DNA of 7,231 nt from the NCBI GenBank assembly GCA_043781315.1, contig JAYWBR010000092.1, forward strand, positions 1-7,231, given 5' to 3'. Below are positions 1-5,610 of this stretch, one piece after another. The notes under the pieces were generated by a model. It was not told the DNA's origin, searched no databases, and saw only the letters and a program-made list of their open reading frames with translations. Position 1 is the first letter of the stretch, and every line of letters starts with the position of its first letter. The position numbers and the translations under genes were made by a program. This DNA comes from CAIQOK01 sp043781315. Lineage in GTDB: Bacteria > Verrucomicrobiota > Verrucomicrobiia > Limisphaerales > CAIQOK01.

Positions 1-903
1 TCACGCCATCACCTCCGCCGGTTTCGGCGGCACGGAGATTTTGGGAATGATGTTTTCCACCGCCTGCTCCGGTTTGTGGCCGAGGATGAAGTCCGCCGCC
101 TTCTGCGCCTGCGCCGCCGCGTGGACGATGAGGGTTTTGTCTTCCTTCAACTGTTTCAGCCAGCCTTCGAGATAAGCCGCTGAACTGTCGATGGTGCGGT
201 CCACGATGCCAGCATAGCCGCACAGAAACGCGCTGCCCATTTCAGCGATCAATTCCTCCTTGGCGTAAGGATCGGAACCATAGCCGTTGCGTTCCATGAT
301 GCTGGCTCGTTTCAACCGGTTCTCATGGCCGGTCGAATGCCCCAACTCATGAAACAGCGTGGCATGATAATGGTCCGTCGTCTTGAAACGATTGCTGTCC
401 GGCATGCCGACGATGTCACTGGTCGGCGAGTAGTAGGCAGCATTCATCCCATGCTTGATGACGGGACGCTGCGGCATATTCGCCACGAGCTCCGCTGGCA
501 AGGTCTGGATGAAGGCTGATTCATCCGCTGGCGGAATGTTTTTCAATCCGGTGCATTGCGACACGTTAAAGACGTGATACAGACGCAGGAACGGAATCTT
601 CTTCTCCTCCTTGGTTTCCTTGTCGGTTACTTTCATCGGTTTCCAGAACACGACCGGGCAGGATTTCTCGCCCGGCTTGATCTGCCCGCCCATCGCATTG
701 GCCTGCCGTAATGTGAGCCAGTTTGGCGATTCATAATTCATCGCCATGAGCAGGAACACGTTGATGCCGCGATACGGCTTTTGCGTGATGAGGTTGCGCG
801 GCAGTCCGGTCTGGACGTGCCACGGTTTATGCCAAGGCACGGTGCCTTGCGACAGCAAGGACACGATGCGCTCGGTGATACGGTCATACGATTTGTTATT
901 CAT
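1..903 (-). CDS. ArdC-like anti-restriction protein: ssDNA-binding N-domain plus zinc metallopeptidase domain
   Basis: The 300-residue protein has the two-part build of the ArdC family. Residues about 4-125 match the ssDNA-binding N-domain, with the typical opening YDRITERIVSLLSQG followed by VPWHKPW. The second half is a zincin-like peptidase: HELGH at 185-189 supplies two histidine zinc ligands and the catalytic Glu186, and Glu221 in KEELIAEMG is the likely third ligand. ArdC-type proteins enter recipient cells with conjugating DNA and protect it from restriction; that role here is inferred from the family. The start is supported by AGGAG six bases before the ATG, and the stop TGA occupies the first three bases of the window, so the gene is complete. 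It is a single-gene unit behind copy A of the shared intergenic cassette. Its own terminator would lie outside the window. The family assignment is firm; the substrate of the peptidase is not known from the sequence. Confidence 0.92.
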   Translation of the reverse strand: MNNKSYDRITERIVSLLSQGTVPWHKPWHVQTGLPRNLITQKPYRGINVFLLMAMNYESPNWLTLRQANAMGGQIKPGEKSCPVVFWKPMKVTDKETKEEKKIPFLRLYHVFNVSQCTGLKNIPPADESAFIQTLPAELVANMPQRPVIKHGMNAAYYSPTSDIVGMPDSNRFKTTDHYHATLFHELGHSTGHENRLKRASIMERNGYGSDPYAKEELIAEMGSAFLCGYAGIVDRTIDSSAAYLEGWLKQLKEDKTLIVHAAAQAQKAADFILGHKPEQAVENIIPKISVPPKPAEVMA

Positions 904-930
904 AATTTGCTCCTATGTTTTTTTGTTTGT

Positions 931-1013
931 GAATGAACCCGATGGTTCCATGGTGAAGCGTATGCCGTTGGGGTGTTTTGCTGGAGACGTGTGGACTTGC
1001 CAAAACCGGCAAA
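931..1013 (-). promoter_or_regulatory. Shared intergenic cassette, copy A (dyad, -10-like box, leader) upstream of the ArdC-like gene
   Basis: Read on the minus strand: dyad TTGCC-N6-GGCAA (1012-997), then GTCCACAC, GTCTCC (988-983), 20 variable bases, a -10-like TACGCT (962-957), then a leader ending in GGGTTCATTC. The leader is the odd one among copies A-D: in place of the first GGGTTCA it has a small inverted repeat, GAACC-ATCG-GGTTC (948-935). It is joined directly to the terminator of the ligase gene. The promoter role is inferred from position, conservation and fixed spacing. Confidence 0.7.
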
Positions 1014-1045
1014 TAAAAAACCGGTCACGCACGAGGCATGACCGG
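1014..1045 (-). terminator. Rho-independent terminator of the WGR-ligase gene
   Basis: On the minus strand CCGGTCA (1045-1039) pairs with TGACCGG (1027-1021). Pairing extends by a T-G wobble and two G-C pairs to a ten-pair stem with the five-base loop CTCGT. Six T residues (1020-1015) follow at once. The hairpin begins nine bases after the ligase stop codon. Confidence 0.92.
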
Positions 1046-1053
1046 CTGACTTT

Positions 1054-2130
1054 TCACTCGGCTTTGAATTTCAACTGCGACACCAGACATTCTCCGGCAT
1101 CAACGTCATCACGCGGACCGAGATAAACCGGCTGATACAATGCGAGACTGTCGCGATAGGCGTAGAGATAACGAACATCGACCACATCGCCCACTCTCGG
1201 TATTTGATGATTGGCGGGGATGGTGACGTTACCGCAGGACACCAGATTGCGACCTTGCAACAAGCTCACCTCCACGCTGCGCTGGACGTTGATCTTGGCA
1301 ACGACCACCGACACCGTAGCGACGAATTTGAACTTCAACTGCGGCCCACCGCTGTTCGGTCGGCCCGGCACATACGGCGCGTCCAATCGCTTGAACACGA
1401 TGCCCTCGCGATTCTCCCGCCGTAACCGTTGCCACAGTTCGGTCTTCTGCCGGGTGCTGAACGCCGTCTCGACGAGGTGGATGTGTTGGTAATCCGCCCG
1501 CGCCAACATCAGCAGGTCAATCAAACGCGCCAGCCGGATCCGATATGGCAACACTCGCAGGTTTTCGCCGTTGTATTCGAGTAGGTCGAAGGCGTGATAA
1601 TCATCGCCGATGGACTCGGCATCAGGAATAAAACTGCCGGGGACACCACGCAGTTCGCTCGCCACAGTCTGCGGCAGACCAACGACGAAACCTTTTTTGT
1701 TGATACCTTCAAGGTCATCGTCCTGTTTGCGAATCAACAGATGTTTGCCGTCGAATTTTTCCTGCGCACAATGACTGTCGTCACACAGGAGCAATTCCAC
1801 TTCGGCTTCCTCCACTGAATTTAGCAGTTGCGGCAAAATGCCGGATGCCTGCTTCTCGGCGTGCTGATACGGTGTGCCGTTTTCACCCTCCGTGTAACCC
1901 TTCGATTTCTTTTCGCTAACCAGTTTCGTGTAGATTTTCTTCGCGGCGGGATAATCCACCGGCGAAGAAGTTTTTGTCCCGGTGGTCAAGGTTGCGCCCC
2001 GCCGCCCGTAAGCGAAGTTGACGACGAACTGATTTCCCGCCGGTTCAATCGCGGCCTGATAGACATTGTCGGATGAACCTTCCCGATAATACAGTGCGAC
2101 GTGTTCGGTCGCTTCGCTGACTGCATTCAT
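1054..2130 (-). CDS. WGR-domain ATP-dependent DNA ligase
   Basis: The 358-residue protein joins an N-terminal WGR-like domain (about 8-80; the WGR core reads YGRRG at 41-45) to a covalent nucleotidyltransferase/ligase core. The ligase motifs are present: motif I EKFDGK with the presumed AMP-accepting Lys125, a motif III region around DAESIGDDYHAFDLLEY (170-186), motif IV EGIVFKR (242-248) and motif V LKFKF (265-269). Residues from about 273 look like the OB-fold domain, and GPRDDV near 338 may stand for motif VI. It is expected to seal nicks using ATP. WGR domains occur in PARPs and bacterial DNA-repair proteins and bind DNA ends, so the fusion suggests targeting to nicks or ends during repair or element replication (inference). 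The ATG is preceded by AAGGA at five bases. It is a single-gene unit with cassette copy B upstream and a strong terminator downstream. Confidence 0.88.
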   Translation of the reverse strand: MNAVSEATEHVALYYREGSSDNVYQAAIEPAGNQFVVNFAYGRRGATLTTGTKTSSPVDYPAAKKIYTKLVSEKKSKGYTEGENGTPYQHAEKQASGILPQLLNSVEEAEVELLLCDDSHCAQEKFDGKHLLIRKQDDDLEGINKKGFVVGLPQTVASELRGVPGSFIPDAESIGDDYHAFDLLEYNGENLRVLPYRIRLARLIDLLMLARADYQHIHLVETAFSTRQKTELWQRLRRENREGIVFKRLDAPYVPGRPNSGGPQLKFKFVATVSVVVAKINVQRSVEVSLLQGRNLVSCGNVTIPANHQIPRVGDVVDVRYLYAYRDSLALYQPVYLGPRDDVDAGECLVSQLKFKAE

Positions 2131-2160
2131 ATTTTTCCTTTCTGTTGGTTTTATTGTTTT

Positions 2161-2244
2161 GTGATGAACCCTGTGATCCCAACGTGAAGCCTATGTCCTT
2201 GGCGCATTTTGGCAGAGACGTGTGGACTTGCCGAAATTGGCAAA
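2161..2244 (-). promoter_or_regulatory. Shared intergenic cassette, copy B, upstream of the WGR-ligase
   Basis: Minus strand: dyad TTGCC-AATTTC-GGCAA (2243-2228), GTCCACAC, GTCTCT (2219-2214; one change from GTCTCC), 20 bases, -10-like TAGGCT (2193-2188), then a leader containing TTCACGTTGGGATCACAGG and GTTCATC. An A-rich stretch leads to the ribosome site AAGGA. Spacing equals that of copy A to the base, while the 20-base interior has diverged. Confidence 0.7.
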
Positions 2245-2245
2245 A

Positions 2246-2277
2246 TAAAAAAAAGGCGACCCGCGATGGATCGCCTT
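2246..2277 (-). terminator. Rho-independent terminator of the 91-residue protein gene
   Basis: On the minus strand AAGGCGA (2277-2271) pairs with TCGCCTT (2259-2253), extended by a T-G wobble and CC/GG to a ten-pair stem with loop ATCGC, followed by a run of eight T residues. It lies 11 bases after the stop codon and is joined directly to cassette copy B. Confidence 0.92.
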
Positions 2278-2288
2278 GGTGTTGCCGG

Positions 2289-2564
2289 TCAATAATCGTC
2301 CGGCATCAATACTGTCGTCGCACTGCGGTCGGCCTCGCTGATGATCCAAAACGTCGTGCTGCCGCTGCGATAGCTGGACAGCAAACGCCGTCCATTGACG
2401 AGGGCATCGTCATTCTCTTTCCAATCATCTTCACCAAGATCACCCCAGTCGCCCGCCTGATGTCGCTGAAGTCCAAGTTGGACGTCGGCGGGTGTGAGTT
2501 GTCCGAGTGCATTGGGCGTGATGACGACCGCACCCATGGGGAATGAAGCGCTTTGAACTGCCAT
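2289..2564 (-). CDS. Small conserved plasmid/ICE-type protein of unknown function (91 residues)
   Basis: I recognise this as a short protein often labelled only 'plasmid-related' or hypothetical in mobile elements. Its conserved features are RHQAGDWGDL (34-43), a D/E/N-rich stretch ending in NDDALVNG, and a C-terminal FWIISEADRSATTVLMP (72-88). No catalytic motif, signal peptide or membrane segment is visible, and no function is established to my knowledge. The ATG at 2564 is chosen over an upstream in-frame ATG at 2708 because AAGGAG sits eight bases before it and the 48 upstream codons run through the leader and the previous terminator. It is a single-gene unit with cassette copy C upstream and a terminator downstream, so it is probably regulated with its neighbours. 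Confidence 0.85.
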   Translation of the reverse strand: MAVQSASFPMGAVVITPNALGQLTPADVQLGLQRHQAGDWGDLGEDDWKENDDALVNGRRLLSSYRSGSTTFWIISEADRSATTVLMPDDY

Positions 2565-2590
2565 AATGAATCTCCTTTTGGTTAAGTGTT

Positions 2591-2673
2591 GAATGAACCC
2601 TGTGAACCCAACGTGAATTGTAGGATTCATCGCCGTGTGATTGGAGACGTGCAAACTTGTCGGCGGCGGCAAA
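2591..2673 (-). promoter_or_regulatory. Shared intergenic cassette, copy C, upstream of the 91-residue protein
   Basis: Minus strand: dyad TTGCC-GCCGCC-GACAA (2672-2657; one arm base changed), GTTTGCAC, GTCTCC (2648-2643), exactly 20 bases, -10-like TACAAT (2622-2617), the closest of the set to TATAAT, then TTCACGTT and the direct repeat GGGTTCACAGGGTTCA. Together with copy D it also shares CTTAACCA just before the ribosome site. This copy preserves the architecture despite several substitutions. Confidence 0.7.
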
Positions 2674-2700
2674 TAAAAAGGCGATTCAAAGAATCGCCTT
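2674..2700 (-). terminator. Rho-independent terminator of the two-gene operon 3336-2705
   Basis: On the minus strand a perfect ten-pair stem, AAGGCGATTC (2700-2691) with GAATCGCCTT (2687-2678), closes on a TTT loop and runs into five T residues. It begins four bases after the stop codon of the upstream gene. Confidence 0.93.
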
Positions 2701-2704
2701 GAAG

Positions 2705-3010
2705 TCACCGCTTTGCCTTCCGGTTAAGGACGGTAACTTCCGATTGCGGTGAGATATAAAACCGTTTCGGTGGTGGCTGAAAACGCACCGGCTTATCGAA
2801 GCGGGTCTTAAAAATCCGCAACGGTTGATTCATGAGGACGACCGCCGAACTATAATTCACGCGGAGGACGCGGCACAATCGGCCGTCAAAACGGAAGATA
2901 TCGCCGGCGCGCAATTTGTAGGGATACGCCGACAATTCCCAGATGATACCGAACTCGGCCTGATTCGGGTCGTGGCCGTTTTTGTTTCTAGGCGGAGGAT
3001 GTTTTTTCAT
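2705..3010 (-). CDS. Small basic hypothetical protein (101 residues), second gene of a two-gene operon
   Basis: I do not recognise the family. The protein starts with a proline- and lysine-rich tail (MKKHPPPRNKNG). From about residue 34 it has alternating hydrophobic stretches (AGDIFRFDGRLCRVLRV, SAVVLMN, PVRFQPPPKRFYI) typical of a small beta barrel, possibly SH3-like, and it ends in a basic NRKAKR. A nucleic-acid-binding role is possible but unproven. The ATG at 3010 overlaps the TGA of the upstream gene as ATGA, with GGAGG ten bases before it inside that gene, so translation is probably coupled. An upstream in-frame ATG at 3124 was rejected because it would lie wholly inside the preceding gene and adds a low-complexity R/G-rich extension. 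A strong terminator follows four bases after the stop. Confidence 0.8.
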   Translation of the reverse strand: MKKHPPPRNKNGHDPNQAEFGIIWELSAYPYKLRAGDIFRFDGRLCRVLRVNYSSAVVLMNQPLRIFKTRFDKPVRFQPPPKRFYISPQSEVTVLNRKAKR

Positions 3011-3336
3011 AAACCAAAATCCTCCATCGTGGCTGCGATACCGTCCTCGTCCTCGCCCAACAACTCGACGATGCCCGCTTTCATCGCGGCCTTGTCGGGA
3101 TCGGGCTTGGCATCTTTGGGACACGCCGGACAGCGCATCACATTCAGGATCGAACCGCCGAATTCATAACCGACCGCTTTGAACTTCTCGCGATAACGGT
3201 CGAGCAATTTGACCGGCGGGGACAACTGCGTCCACGCCTTCGCCTCGGCGTGAGACAAGTCGGTTTCGTAAATGGCGTCGTGCCGCAGATGATAAACATC
3301 CCACGGTTCGCCACAGGTGGTGCAATGCACATCCAT
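3007..3336 (-). CDS. Small zinc-ribbon-like hypothetical protein with CxxC...CxxC (109 residues)
   Basis: The protein begins MDVHCTTCGEPWD and carries a second cysteine pair, RCPACPK, at 68-74. Cys5, Cys8, Cys69 and Cys72 could bind one zinc as a split ribbon. Between them lies a region with YREKFKAVGYEF, and the C-terminus is acidic (LLGEDEDG). It resembles conserved hypothetical proteins of mobile elements, but I know of no function. A role in binding nucleic acid or a protein partner would be inference. The ATG is preceded by AAAGGA eight bases upstream. It is the first gene of a two-gene operon, overlapping the next gene by four bases (ATGA), and it follows cassette copy D. Confidence 0.83.
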   Translation of the reverse strand: MDVHCTTCGEPWDVYHLRHDAIYETDLSHAEAKAWTQLSPPVKLLDRYREKFKAVGYEFGGSILNVMRCPACPKDAKPDPDKAAMKAGIVELLGEDEDGIAATMEDFGL

Positions 3337-3365
3337 AATAAATTTCCTTTCTGGTTAAGTTTTGA

Positions 3366-3446
3366 AATGAACCCTGTGAACCCGAATGAAGCGTATGGCC
3401 TGACAGCGTTTCGCGGGAGACGTGTGGATTTGCCGACACTGGCAAT
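3366..3446 (-). promoter_or_regulatory. Shared intergenic cassette, copy D, upstream of the CxxC protein operon
   Basis: Minus strand: dyad TTGCC-AGTGTC-GGCAA (3445-3430), ATCCACAC, GTCTCC (3421-3416), 20 bases, -10-like TACGCT (3395-3390), TTCATTC, then the direct repeat GGGTTCACAGGGTTCA, and CTTAACCA before the ribosome site AAAGGA. With A and B this is one of the best-conserved copies. Confidence 0.72.
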
Positions 3447-3473
3447 AAAAAAGCCCCTTCGTTAAAAGGGGCT
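3446..3473 (-). terminator. Rho-independent terminator of the primase/DUF6166/methylase-like operon
   Basis: On the minus strand AGCCCCTT (3473-3466) pairs with AAGGGGCT (3459-3452) around the loop TTAACG, and a run of T residues (to 3446) follows. It begins five bases after the TAG stop of the methylase-like gene and abuts cassette copy D. Confidence 0.93.
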
Positions 3474-3478
3474 GTGAA

Positions 3479-4225
3479 CTAAAGAGCAAACTCCTGTTGG
3501 CCGAGTGAAACCTGAATGCGTTCCACTTCGACCGGCGTGGGCGGCTGGCCTTGCGCCATCGCTTCGGGTGCTTGTGGACGTAAGGCCAGCGGCAGCCATG
3601 GTGCAAGGTAATGGATATTTGACCATGCCGCCCAATACTCACCGGACAGCGTGTTGCCATGGATCACCCGCGTCGGGATGCCCCAGAGCGTCGTATTGAG
3701 GAACGCCATGTCACAGGCCGTGCGATTGATGTCAATCGCCGTCACCCGCAACCGACGTCTCACCGCTGGCGGACATACTTGCGCGACCGACAGAATCATC
3801 GCCCCCGCACCGCACGCGGGCTCACAGACGTTGATCATCTGGTCGGCGGGCAACGAGGCCACGTCGCCCATGGTCATCTGGGCCATCATGTCGCAAATCG
3901 TCTTGGGCGTGTGGAACTCACCATTCCATTGCTGGCCTTTCGACGACAAGGCGAATTCCATGTAATAGCCGCCGATCAGATCGGTGAACGGCTGTGACTC
4001 CATTTCGCCCACTAGAGTTCCGAATGCTTCCGCAAACAATTCCAGTTCGGATTTGTCCCACTGTTTGGCTTCCTCCATATATTCCGCCTCGCGCGTCTGC
4101 GCGGCGACCGCACAGGCGGCGAGGCGGACAAACGCATCAAAGATGCGCCGAGTGTCGTGCCGATGGGAGAGCCGTTCCAGGAGTTTGCGGAAGTCACCGA
4201 CAGGCGGCGGCGTCCGCGCACTCAC
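3479..4225 (-). CDS. N6-adenine DNA methylase-like protein lacking a visible NPPY motif
   Basis: The 248-residue protein has the SAM-binding half of an N6 DNA methylase. GEFHTPKTICDMMAQM (102-117) is the usual motif X region, VCEPACGAGAM (133-143) is motif I, and AIDIN (163-167) carries the acidic residue of motif II. Where motif IV (NPPF or DPPY) should follow HGNTL (189-193), the sequence reads SGEYWAAWSNIHYLAPWLP, with no such tetrapeptide. Mobile-element relatives with HGNTL and no NPPY are familiar to me, so this may be normal for a subfamily that binds SAM or DNA without methylating adenine, or that uses a different site. The start is GTG, overlapping the upstream TGA as GTGA, with GGAG eight bases before it. 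It is the last gene of the primase operon and has a TAG stop followed by a strong terminator. The fold is confident; catalytic activity is doubtful. Confidence 0.85.
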   Translation of the reverse strand: MSARTPPPVGDFRKLLERLSHRHDTRRIFDAFVRLAACAVAAQTREAEYMEEAKQWDKSELELFAEAFGTLVGEMESQPFTDLIGGYYMEFALSSKGQQWNGEFHTPKTICDMMAQMTMGDVASLPADQMINVCEPACGAGAMILSVAQVCPPAVRRRLRVTAIDINRTACDMAFLNTTLWGIPTRVIHGNTLSGEYWAAWSNIHYLAPWLPLALRPQAPEAMAQGQPPTPVEVERIQVSLGQQEFAL

Positions 4226-4548
4226 GTTGCGGTCTCCAAGACTGGCTCTCGTTCCCGCAGGGAATCCAACATGCGGTCAATACCTTCGGTGGTCAGCGTC
4301 CATGAACGGTGCGGAAGTTCGGCAATCACCGCCCACTTGAAGCGTTGATAAAAATTCAACGCCTGCTCGTCGTCCTGGCAATGGTCGGCGAGAATGGCCA
4401 ACGCCAATTGCGCTGGTCCGCTGCCGCCATAACCCCATTCAAATCCCGTTGGGCTGTGATTCCACAGATCGAAGCGCGGATTCAAACGGCGGCCGTCCAC
4501 CCTGACGCTGACGGCATAACCTTGCCGTCTGCCTTCATACCGTTTCAT
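4222..4548 (-). CDS. DUF6166-family protein (108 residues)
   Basis: The sequence matches what I know of the DUF6166 family: an opening MKRYEGRR, then LNPRFDLWNHSPTGFEWGY, GGSGPAQLALAILADH, and ALNFYQRFKWAVIAELP before a variable acidic end. These proteins are common in accessory DNA of many bacteria, and no biochemical function is known to me. The ATG at 4548 overlaps the TGA of the primase gene as ATGA, with GGAGG seven bases upstream. Its own TGA overlaps the GTG of the methylase-like gene. An in-frame ATG at 4659 was rejected because the extra 37 codons fall wholly within the primase gene and are low-complexity G/H/R-rich. The four-base overlaps on both sides suggest that the three products are made in a set ratio. 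Confidence 0.88.
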   Translation of the reverse strand: MKRYEGRRQGYAVSVRVDGRRLNPRFDLWNHSPTGFEWGYGGSGPAQLALAILADHCQDDEQALNFYQRFKWAVIAELPHRSWTLTTEGIDRMLDSLREREPVLETAT

Positions 4549-5582
4549 TTGTGGCCCTCCACGATGTCCGCCAATTCCACGTCCGTGAGATGTTCCGGTT
4601 CCATGTCCGGTCGCGGAAACTGATGCACCCGCACGAAACAGAACTTGGACAGGCGGCACGCGATGTCTTCGCGTCCCGCCTTGCCCGCCTCGTTCTCGTC
4701 GAGCATGACGATAACGTGGCTATCGCTGGTGGTGTGTTGCCGGATCAATTCCTCCTGCGCACTGGACAGGGTAGCCCCCATGATGGCGACCACCTTGCGG
4801 TAGCCGTGATCATGAATTTTCATTGCATCAAAGAAACCTTCGACGATAAGCAACGGTTTGTCCGCTGACTCTTTGCTGGCCCGGTCGAGGTTGAACAACT
4901 CCTGCGATTTCCGGAATCCCGGCGGTAGTTTGTATTTGGGCGTGCCCTCGGGCGGCTCGCCAACGAACCGGCCCGCATACGCAACGACTTCGCCTTTTGC
5001 ATTGTGGATCGGGATGGCAATGCGGCCTTCCATCATGCCCTTGTTGCAATAGCCGATGCCGAAATCCACGATGGTTTCCGGCTTCAACCCGCGCTGCTCC
5101 GTCAGATACGGATGCGTGCGCTCCAGTTTATCCAACCGGAATTTCAACGGCGCATTGGGCACGTTGCTTTCCGGCGTGAACTTCGGCGATACGGCTGGCC
5201 GTGCCGCCGGCTTCGCTGCCTGTGCGGACGTTTTCGGCTCGGCAGCCTCCGCTTTGTCATCACTGGCAGCCATGGTCTCGGGATCGAGATTGAACCATTC
5301 AATCGCTTTCAACGCGGCGGCGTGGATGCTGCACTTCTCCATCTTGGTGATGAAGTCGAGGGTGTTGCCGCCATGCTCGCAGTCGCTGAAACAATTCCAG
5401 ATGTTCTTGGTCGTGCTGACGCGGAACTGCGTGGGATTGCTCCCTTTGTGAATCGGGCACGGCCCATTCAGGCTGTCGCCGGTGCGTTTGAACTGGTCCA
5501 GAATGTTGTAATGAACCAGCAATTGCTCCATGGTGATGGCCGCTTTGACGGCCTTGAAGTCAACGAACTTAGTTTTTGCCAT
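4545..5582 (-). CDS. Short DnaG-like primase with CHC2 zinc finger and TOPRIM domain
   Basis: The 345-residue protein has the domain order of bacterial primases. An N-terminal CHC2-type zinc finger uses Cys42, His45, Cys64 and Cys68, the last pair spaced as CFSDC. A low-complexity A/K/P linker covers about 103-135. The catalytic N-lobe holds RIAIPIHNAKGEVVAYAGR (187-205) and PKYKLPPGF. The TOPRIM domain has LIVEGFFDAM (245-254) with Glu248, and MLDENEAG (293-300). There the usual second acid of the DxD motif is Asn297. No DnaB-binding C-terminal domain is present. It probably primes replication of the element, perhaps after conjugative transfer (inference). The ATG at 5582 is chosen because GGAG lies seven bases before it; an upstream ATG at 5651 would read through the conserved leader. 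It is the first gene of a three-gene overlapping operon behind cassette copy E. Confidence 0.9.
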   Translation of the reverse strand: MAKTKFVDFKAVKAAITMEQLLVHYNILDQFKRTGDSLNGPCPIHKGSNPTQFRVSTTKNIWNCFSDCEHGGNTLDFITKMEKCSIHAAALKAIEWFNLDPETMAASDDKAEAAEPKTSAQAAKPAARPAVSPKFTPESNVPNAPLKFRLDKLERTHPYLTEQRGLKPETIVDFGIGYCNKGMMEGRIAIPIHNAKGEVVAYAGRFVGEPPEGTPKYKLPPGFRKSQELFNLDRASKESADKPLLIVEGFFDAMKIHDHGYRKVVAIMGATLSSAQEELIRQHTTSDSHVIVMLDENEAGKAGREDIACRLSKFCFVRVHQFPRPDMEPEHLTDVELADIVEGHK

Positions 5583-5610
5583 AATAATACTCCTGTGTTT
5601 GTGGTTGTGA

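Noticed and set aside
931..3446. Integron attC-like sites, given short modules each followed by a hairpin.
   Set aside because: No GTTRRRY or RYYYAAC core sites and no attC-type imperfect palindrome are seen. The hairpins are ordinary terminators and the repeats sit upstream of starts with promoter-like spacing.
3355..3660. Minus-strand frame crossing the terminator and cassette D, with another at 3164-3445 giving the peptide VSANPHVS.
   Set aside because: They read through a strong terminator and a non-coding leader. The resemblance to the replication-relaxation C-terminus comes from the shared DNA cassette.
3659..3997. Plus-strand open frames antisense to the methylase-like gene.
   Set aside because: They are rich in H/R from reverse reading of a high-GC gene, with no motif, and the minus-strand gene has clear SAM motifs.
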